64,000 nt of DNA, from NCBI GenBank assembly GCA_002314755.1, contig DCHC01000041.1, positions 19,171 to 83,170 on the forward strand. The letters run 5' to 3'. This DNA comes from Faecalibacterium sp. UBA1762. GTDB taxonomy: Bacteria; Bacillota; Clostridia; Oscillospirales; Ruminococcaceae. A program made the translations under genes and the position numbers. The notes beneath the pieces are model-generated. The model was not told where the DNA came from, searched no databases, and was given only the letters and a program-made list of their open reading frames with translations. This document shows, piece after piece, positions 59,283-64,000 of the stretch. How positions within the stretch are numbered: position 1 is the first letter of the stretch; the number at the start of each line of letters is the position of its first letter.

Positions 59283-60524
59283 TTAGTAATTCTCTATTTC
59301 CGCCTTTACCAGCTCATACCATTCCGTCAAGCACTGAGGGCGGCGGTTGACCGTAGTAATATCCTTTAGTATAAAGGTCACCGGTGTATTGCTGCGCGTG
59401 CAGGCCGCAAGGGTTTCCCGGATTTCTTTTTTGATCGCATCTATATCTGGGTAGCCTGTTGCCACATACGCCGGGTTCGGTTTTCGCGCCATAGTATAGC
59501 GGTTGCCCATCGCCTGGGCCTGTCGTGCTACATCTGTCCAAGGGCTGGCCGAGATTGTGCGCACTGTGTTTAATTTGGAAACAATATCTATCTTTTTATC
59601 CAGTGGGTCACAGCAGCCGTAGTTGACCCAACCAAAACGATCGTACAACGGCTTCATATATTCAATTTCAAACTCATCGTGCATTGCCGGAGATATCTCA
59701 GAGAAGATCTGTGCTGCACCGGAAATCCAACAGTCCGAGGTTTTAATGTGATTTTGATCGATGTCATACCATTTGTTCTCATCTACATAGGTTTCCATGC
59801 AGTGACAGATAGTACCCGGTCCGGCCTGCAATAGATTTTGTGCCTCGTATTGGTCAACCATATTCATATAAACCGAAACCAGTTTTTTCATCAGCTTGTG
59901 CATTAGCTCCGGTTCATCATAAAAGGACCAAAGAACCTTTTCCGCTCCACGGCAAAATACAATCCAGTCCCACAGTCCTGCCCAGATCATCACCCCAGAC
60001 GGCCGTAACGGAATGATATCACCTATCAAATCCTGATACAACTGCTGCTGTTTCCTGGTAGCCATTTCATCATACTGTATCGTGCAGTTGTGCAGCTTAT
60101 CCAGCGCTGCTTCATCCGGAAACTGATCTACAAATAGATGCGTCTCTGCCCCTTCATGACCGGTTTCGTCAGTTCTCTCCCCTATTGTAATGCCGTTTCC
60201 ACTATCGGTAAATACCTTGGGATAGGTTAAAAAAGGCGGAAGAACCATATCACCTTTAAAATGCCTGTACTTATACAGTGTCTGACGCAAGGGCAGCTCA
60301 ATCTCACGCAACGCAGCATCCTGACATTGGCAGGTCAGTTCACCGTTGATATCCAACTCGTGCCACGGCAGTTGGTCTAACATAATCGTGGGTTTTGCCG
60401 TTGCGTCCAAGGCGTTCAGTCTGCCCCAGTTTTTTGCAACTGTTTTCTGGCTTTCCAGTACTGCCAGCTCTGCATACTGTCCGGCAAGATTTCGTATGAT
60501 TTCCCGATCCTTCTGTGAAATCAT
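59283..60524 (-). CDS. Uroporphyrinogen decarboxylase-family protein (URO-D fold), copy 1
   Basis: 413 aa, paralogue of the downstream gene with the same architecture: DQLPWHELDINGELTCQC near the N-terminus (the other copy has DELPWVELNGEGELTRQC, here shortened to LPWVELNGEGELT), CHC in GTICHC, the NYGCCDPL motif and RKPNP. The two proteins are clearly related but divergent, which suggests different substrates or a heteromer. The ATG follows GGGGGAAAG. It is first in a two-gene operon. Confidence 0.75.
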   Translation of the reverse strand: MISQKDREIIRNLAGQYAELAVLESQKTVAKNWGRLNALDATAKPTIMLDQLPWHELDINGELTCQCQDAALREIELPLRQTLYKYRHFKGDMVLPPFLTYPKVFTDSGNGITIGERTDETGHEGAETHLFVDQFPDEAALDKLHNCTIQYDEMATRKQQQLYQDLIGDIIPLRPSGVMIWAGLWDWIVFCRGAEKVLWSFYDEPELMHKLMKKLVSVYMNMVDQYEAQNLLQAGPGTICHCMETYVDENKWYDIDQNHIKTSDCWISGAAQIFSEISPAMHDEFEIEYMKPLYDRFGWVNYGCCDPLDKKIDIVSKLNTVRTISASPWTDVARQAQAMGNRYTMARKPNPAYVATGYPDIDAIKKEIRETLAACTRSNTPVTFILKDITTVNRRPQCLTEWYELVKAEIENY

Positions 60525-60562
60525 TTCTCTTTCCCCCTTTCGGCCTGATAGCCTTTGCCCTC

Positions 60563-60591
60563 ATTATAGCTTTGTCTTTCGATAGTTTCCA
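60563..60591 (-). promoter_or_regulatory. Sigma-A promoter for the URO-D pair
   Basis: Minus strand TGGAAA (60591-60586), 17-bp spacer, perfect TATAAT (60568-60563), 38 bp before the ATG. Confidence 0.6.
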
Positions 60592-60640
60592 GTCTTTTTT
60601 TCTGTTTTTGCATTATTTGTGCATTTTCCGGTTGAATTTT

Positions 60641-60680
60641 CAAAAAAGACAGATACCAATTTCATAGCATCTGTCTTTAT
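60641..60680 (-). terminator. Terminator of trkA-trkH
   Basis: AAAGACAGAT pairs with ATCTGTCTTT across a 13-nt loop; on the minus strand TCTTTTTTG follows. Confidence 0.8.
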
Positions 60681-60690
60681 GTGGGTTTGT

Positions 60691-62130
60691 TTAAAATTTT
60701 TTCCAGGTATCCTTACTGAACAACAATAAAATCGGGAAAATCTCCAAACGACCTGCCAGCATATCTAATATCAGTATCAACTTGACCGGCCAGGAAAAAA
60801 ACGCAAAATTTTGAGTGGGTCCCACCGCATTCAAGCCCGGGCCGATATTGTTCAGTGTTGCCGCAACCGCTGTAAAACCGGTGGTGAAATCCCGGTTGTC
60901 CAGGCTGACCAGCAGCAGCGAAACAAAAAACAGACACACATAGGAAACCAAAAAAGAATTTGTGGATTTCAGAACCGCTTCCGGCAAAGGTTTTCCATCC
61001 ATATGCAGCACCGATACGCTTTGCGGATGTAAGGTATGCTTACACTCCCGTCGGACATTCCTAGCCAGAATCAAAACGCGGGAAACCTTAAATCCGCCGC
61101 CGGTACTTCCTGCACAAGCACCGATAAACATCAAAATAACCAGCAGCGTTTTAGAAAACTCCGGCCAAATATCAAAATCCGTTGTTGCAAAACCCGTGGT
61201 TGTTATAATAGAACTGACGGTTAAAAATGCATGCCGCAAACCTTCGCCAAAGGTAGAAAACATCTTGCTGATATTGATGCAAATAACCGCTGTAGAAAGG
61301 CCGATAATACCCAGATAGGTCCATACCTCTTCCATTGCGGCGGCCTTGCTCCACTTGCGCAACAATAGAAAAAAATAGAAGTTGAAATTGATGCCGAATA
61401 GCATCATAAAAACACCCACCACAACCTGGATATACGGAGAGTAAGAGGCGATGCTGTCATTTTTAATTCCGAAGCCGCCGGTACCTGCCGTGCCGAACGC
61501 GGTGGTCAAAGCCTCAAACACAGTCATTCCGCCTGCAAGTAAGAAGATGACCTCTAAGGCGGTCAACCCCAGGTAAATACCATACAATATTTTTGCGGTA
61601 GTCTGCATTTTGGGCACAAGCTTTTCAACCTGGGGACCGGGGCTCTCTGCTTTCATCAGGTTTACGTGGCTACCACCGGTCAAGGGCAACAGCGTAAGCA
61701 GAAACACCAAAACACCCATGCCGCCAATCCAATGGGTAAGACTGCGCCAAAACAACAGACATTTCGGAAGATTTTCTACCTGGGGTAAAATACTGGCGCC
61801 GGTTGTAGTAAACCCGGATACTGTCTCAAAAAGCGCATCCACCGGATCTTTGATTGCACCAGCAATCAAGAACGGTAAAGCGCCCAAAATACTGATAATA
61901 ATCCAGGTGAGGGCGGTAATCACCATACCTTCCCGCTGGTACATCATCCGCTTTACAGGCTTATTACGAACAAACATCCAACCAATTACAACACACAGTA
62001 CCGCCGTAATAACCAGCGACCAGGTTGCTGCCTCCATGTAACAGATGCCCACTACAACCGGCAACAGCAGCAATGCCCCTTCACAAAGGCAAACCAGTCC
62101 CAGCACATAGACAACCATTGCAATATTCAT
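60691..62130 (-). CDS. trkH: TrkH-family potassium uptake channel subunit
   Basis: Potassium-translocating membrane subunit, 479 aa, four pore-loop repeats. The selectivity-filter loops are visible as TTTGASI, GTAGTGGFG, TTTGFATTD and NIGPGLN-type segments (FNNIGPG replaced by LNNIGPG). It fits TrkH more than KtrB by length and by pairing with a two-RCK TrkA. The ATG follows GTGAGG. It lies 64 bp downstream of trkA. Confidence 0.94.
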   Translation of the reverse strand: MNIAMVVYVLGLVCLCEGALLLLPVVVGICYMEAATWSLVITAVLCVVIGWMFVRNKPVKRMMYQREGMVITALTWIIISILGALPFLIAGAIKDPVDALFETVSGFTTTGASILPQVENLPKCLLFWRSLTHWIGGMGVLVFLLTLLPLTGGSHVNLMKAESPGPQVEKLVPKMQTTAKILYGIYLGLTALEVIFLLAGGMTVFEALTTAFGTAGTGGFGIKNDSIASYSPYIQVVVGVFMMLFGINFNFYFFLLLRKWSKAAAMEEVWTYLGIIGLSTAVICINISKMFSTFGEGLRHAFLTVSSIITTTGFATTDFDIWPEFSKTLLVILMFIGACAGSTGGGFKVSRVLILARNVRRECKHTLHPQSVSVLHMDGKPLPEAVLKSTNSFLVSYVCLFFVSLLLVSLDNRDFTTGFTAVAATLNNIGPGLNAVGPTQNFAFFSWPVKLILILDMLAGRLEIFPILLLFSKDTWKKF

Positions 62131-62194
62131 TTCCGTGACCTCACTATTCTGACAGGAAAAGCTCCGTCCTTACTGTTTTTGCGCTTTGTCGGTT

Positions 62195-63550
62195 TTAAAG
62201 CAGTATCTCTGTAATATCATGCAAACCGCGTTCCAAAGTGACAACAATAACAGAATCTCCCAAACGGATACAATCCTTACCGCGGGGAATGATCACATCC
62301 TCCCCATGCGTGATACAACAAACCAACATTCCTTTTTTCAGCTTCAGCTCGGAAAGCGGCACATTGGTCAGCTTGCTTTCCTCTGAGACGGTGAATTCCA
62401 ACGCCTCTACACGGTCGTCCAAAATTCGGTACATGGTTTTGATGTTGCTGCCTGCCTCATTTTGCAAAGCTCGTACATAGGTTAACACAAAATCGCTGAC
62501 CATATCCTTAGGGTAGACAATAGAACCAATGGACAGTCCATCCAGCAAACTGTCAAATTCTACTCTGTTGATCTTTGCCACTACCTTAGCGTTACTATGT
62601 CTACAGGCATACATTGCAAGCAGAATATTTTCCTCGTCCATATTAGTCAAAGCAACAACAGACCCGGCAGTATCAATTCCCTCCGCGTTCAGATTTTGCT
62701 GGTCGGTACCGTCTGCATGAATAATTTCCGCCTCCGGCAGATCCGAAGCCAAAAAACGGCAGCGGTCAGCATCCTGCTCAATCAACCGTACAGGAATATT
62801 GTGGGTCAGCAGATCCTTGGCCAGATAATATCCGACCGTGCCGCCCCCAACTATCAAGGCACTGTCCACCGGTCTTGTAGGTAGATGAAGCTTTTGGAAA
62901 AATGTAGTTGCCTGGTCCTGTGTCGCCAAAAAAGAAACCACATCTCCTCCATAAAGCTTGTAACTGCCATTAGGAATAAAAATACTTTGACCCCGCTCAA
63001 CAGCACAAATCAATACACTGCATGCAAGCTTTTGGGGTATATCTTTCAGAGCAAGTCCCACTAGCGGACAGTCATCCTGTAATTCAAATTTAATTAACCG
63101 AACCCTGCCCTCGGCAAAGGTATCAATTTTTGCCGCTGCAGGAAACCGCAATAATCTGGATATCTCCCGGGCTGTTGTCAATTCCGGGTTCATTATAGTA
63201 GAAATGCCCAACTGCTGCTTGATAAAATCCAGTTCATGGCTGTAAAGAGGATTGCGCACCCGCGCAATTGCATGGCATTGGCCTGCCTTTTTTGCAAACA
63301 TACAGCACAGCAGATTCAGCTCGTCCGATCCAGTAACGGCGATCAGGACATCCGCCCCCATCATACCTGCCTCGGTTAGCACCGCAATGGAGGAACCGTT
63401 GCCCACAATACCCATGACATCCAGATTTTGTGTAACCTGGCGTATTTTTTCCGGGTCAGTATCAATCATTGTAATGCTATGGCCTTCTTCTCTTAGCTGA
63501 AAAGCCAAAGCGCGCCCTGCTTTGCCGCATCCCACTAAAATAATGTTCAT
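62195..63550 (-). CDS. trkA: Trk potassium transport system peripheral subunit TrkA
   Basis: Cytoplasmic nucleotide-sensing regulator of the channel, 451 aa, with two RCK units. The first Rossmann motif is GCGKAGRAL (7-15), followed by ITMIDTDPEKIRQV. The second is VGGGTVGYYLAKDLL near residue 230, with a TrkA-C domain after each. The ATG at 63550 follows AAAGGAG; starting further upstream would put the NAD motif too deep. First gene of trkA-trkH. Confidence 0.95.
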   Translation of the reverse strand: MNIILVGCGKAGRALAFQLREEGHSITMIDTDPEKIRQVTQNLDVMGIVGNGSSIAVLTEAGMMGADVLIAVTGSDELNLLCCMFAKKAGQCHAIARVRNPLYSHELDFIKQQLGISTIMNPELTTAREISRLLRFPAAAKIDTFAEGRVRLIKFELQDDCPLVGLALKDIPQKLACSVLICAVERGQSIFIPNGSYKLYGGDVVSFLATQDQATTFFQKLHLPTRPVDSALIVGGGTVGYYLAKDLLTHNIPVRLIEQDADRCRFLASDLPEAEIIHADGTDQQNLNAEGIDTAGSVVALTNMDEENILLAMYACRHSNAKVVAKINRVEFDSLLDGLSIGSIVYPKDMVSDFVLTYVRALQNEAGSNIKTMYRILDDRVEALEFTVSEESKLTNVPLSELKLKKGMLVCCITHGEDVIIPRGKDCIRLGDSVIVVTLERGLHDITEILL

Positions 63551-63687
63551 GCCTGTGGACTCTCCTTTAATGCAACACCCGATCAACCGGAAGCTTCCGG
63601 CATCTTTTCGGTTTTATTCATTAGCACATAGTTTTCCCTTATGATAACACGCTTTTAATAAAAGTCAATGCCCGTATACTGATAACG

Positions 63688-63714
63688 AAAAAACCACCAA
63701 AGCGGTGGTTTTTC
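63688..63714 (-). terminator. Terminator of tRNA-Lys
   Basis: AACCACC pairs with GGTGGTT around a short loop, followed on the minus strand by TTTTTTCG, starting right after the tRNA. Confidence 0.85.
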
Positions 63715-63715
63715 G

Positions 63716-63792
63716 TGGTGACTCACCGGGGATTCGAACCCCGGACACCCTGCTTAAAAGGCAGGTGCTCTGCCGACTGAGCTAGTGAATCA
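63716..63792 (-). tRNA. tRNA-Lys (TTT)
   Basis: 77 nt on the minus strand with an encoded CCA. Acceptor TGATTCA pairs with TGAGTCA (one T-G pair), the anticodon loop is CTTTTAA and the T loop TTCGAAT is standard. Confidence 0.95.
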
Positions 63793-63837
63793 AATATTCA
63801 GTTCATTCAACTGCCAAAAGAATTTCAGCGCCTATAT

Positions 63838-63866
63838 AGTATAACAGGATATATCTTGTTTGTCAA
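63838..63866 (-). promoter_or_regulatory. Sigma-A promoter for tRNA-Lys
   Basis: Minus strand perfect TTGACA (63866-63861), 17-bp spacer, TATACT (63843-63838), about 45 bp upstream of the tRNA. Confidence 0.8.
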
Positions 63867-63918
63867 GTTTTTTTTACAAAAACGCGCAAAAAAGGGCTGA
63901 CGCTGAAGTTACAACAAC

Positions 63919-63957
63919 TTGACACCGACGTGTTTTCGGTTGACTCCGATGTGTTTT
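63919..63957 (+). repeat. Two-copy 18-bp direct repeat at 21-bp spacing
   Basis: TTGACACCGACGTGTTTT (63919-63936) and TTGACTCCGATGTGTTTT (63940-63957) differ at two positions. A weaker third copy may follow (TTGTCTGTTTTG). The 21-bp period equals seven codons or two helical turns, so this may be the edge of a repetitive coding region or an array of binding sites continuing outside the window. Confidence 0.6.
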
Positions 63958-64000
63958 GCTTTGTCTGTTTTGCGGTTGTAGATTTGTCAATGATGTGAGA

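Noticed and set aside
57945..60524. HemE (heme biosynthesis) for the URO-D-family genes
   Set aside because: The proteins are too long, lack the HemE N-terminal signature, occur as a divergent pair and have no heme genes beside them.
1..64000. CRISPR arrays, insertion sequences, integrases or prophage genes
   Set aside because: No regular repeat-spacer pattern, transposase-like or phage-like protein was found; the only direct repeat is the two-copy element near 63.9 kb.

Overview
The window looks like chromosome of a spore-forming gut Firmicute, most likely an Oscillospirales (Ruminococcaceae/Faecalibacterium-type) clostridium. The basis is: mid-range GC, AGGAGG-type ribosome binding sites, sporulation genes (spoIIR, spoVT), AddAB rather than RecBCD, a split transketolase, a Trk potassium system, a TAXI-TRAP transporter and several cytoplasmic glycoside hydrolases. 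This is inference from gene content; no marker gene was searched. No transposase, integrase, phage gene or CRISPR array is visible.

Layout. 1-6.4 kb: end of an MFS sugar transporter, a YdbS/YdbT-like PH-domain pair, an unassigned beta-propeller sugar enzyme, a rhomboid protease. 6.4-10.4 kb: a neurotransmitter:sodium-symporter family transporter, a GH42 beta-galactosidase and a small acidic ORF. 10.4-20.7 kb: spoIIR, addB-addA, dut and the two transketolase subunits. 20.8-30.4 kb, minus strand: a TRAP permease with TAXI binding protein, then a dipeptide/oligopeptide ABC operon ending in a CsoR-type repressor. 30.6-36.4 kb: a tyrosine phosphatase, tRNA-Met and tRNA-Glu separated by a strong inverted repeat, rodA, and a tsaE-tsaB-rpiB-upp cluster. 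36.4-43.4 kb: a DUF378 protein, ispE, a GH106-like glycosidase behind a perfect palindrome, and a polar amino-acid ABC transporter. 43.5-50.6 kb: a PspC-domain protein, an SGNH hydrolase, hflK-hflC, an E2-like acyltransferase without its catalytic His, a PHP phosphatase and an alpha-L-rhamnosidase. 50.6-57.9 kb: a DUF1461 membrane protein, spoVT, a dicarboxylate/amino-acid symporter followed by a second symporter-like protein with an extra N-terminal domain, and brnQ divergent from a LysR regulator. 57.9-64 kb: two tandem URO-D-family proteins, trkH, trkA, tRNA-Lys and a short direct repeat at the edge.

Most of the content is housekeeping and nutrient uptake. The glycosidases (GH42, GH106-like, GH78-like, propeller protein) lack signal peptides, so they probably act inside the cell on imported oligosaccharides or glycosides. 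Two transport operons have their binding-protein gene first, followed by an intergenic hairpin, the usual arrangement for making more binding protein than permease. Many genes have near-consensus sigma-A promoters with exactly 17-bp spacers.

Best candidates for something new: the transporter-like protein at 53664-55265, which carries a degenerate RsbW-like N-terminal region and has lost the transport signature kept by its neighbour; the E2-like protein with Glu where the catalytic His belongs; the tandem URO-D paralogues; and the CsoR gene at the end of a peptide-uptake operon. No complete novel multi-gene system was identified.
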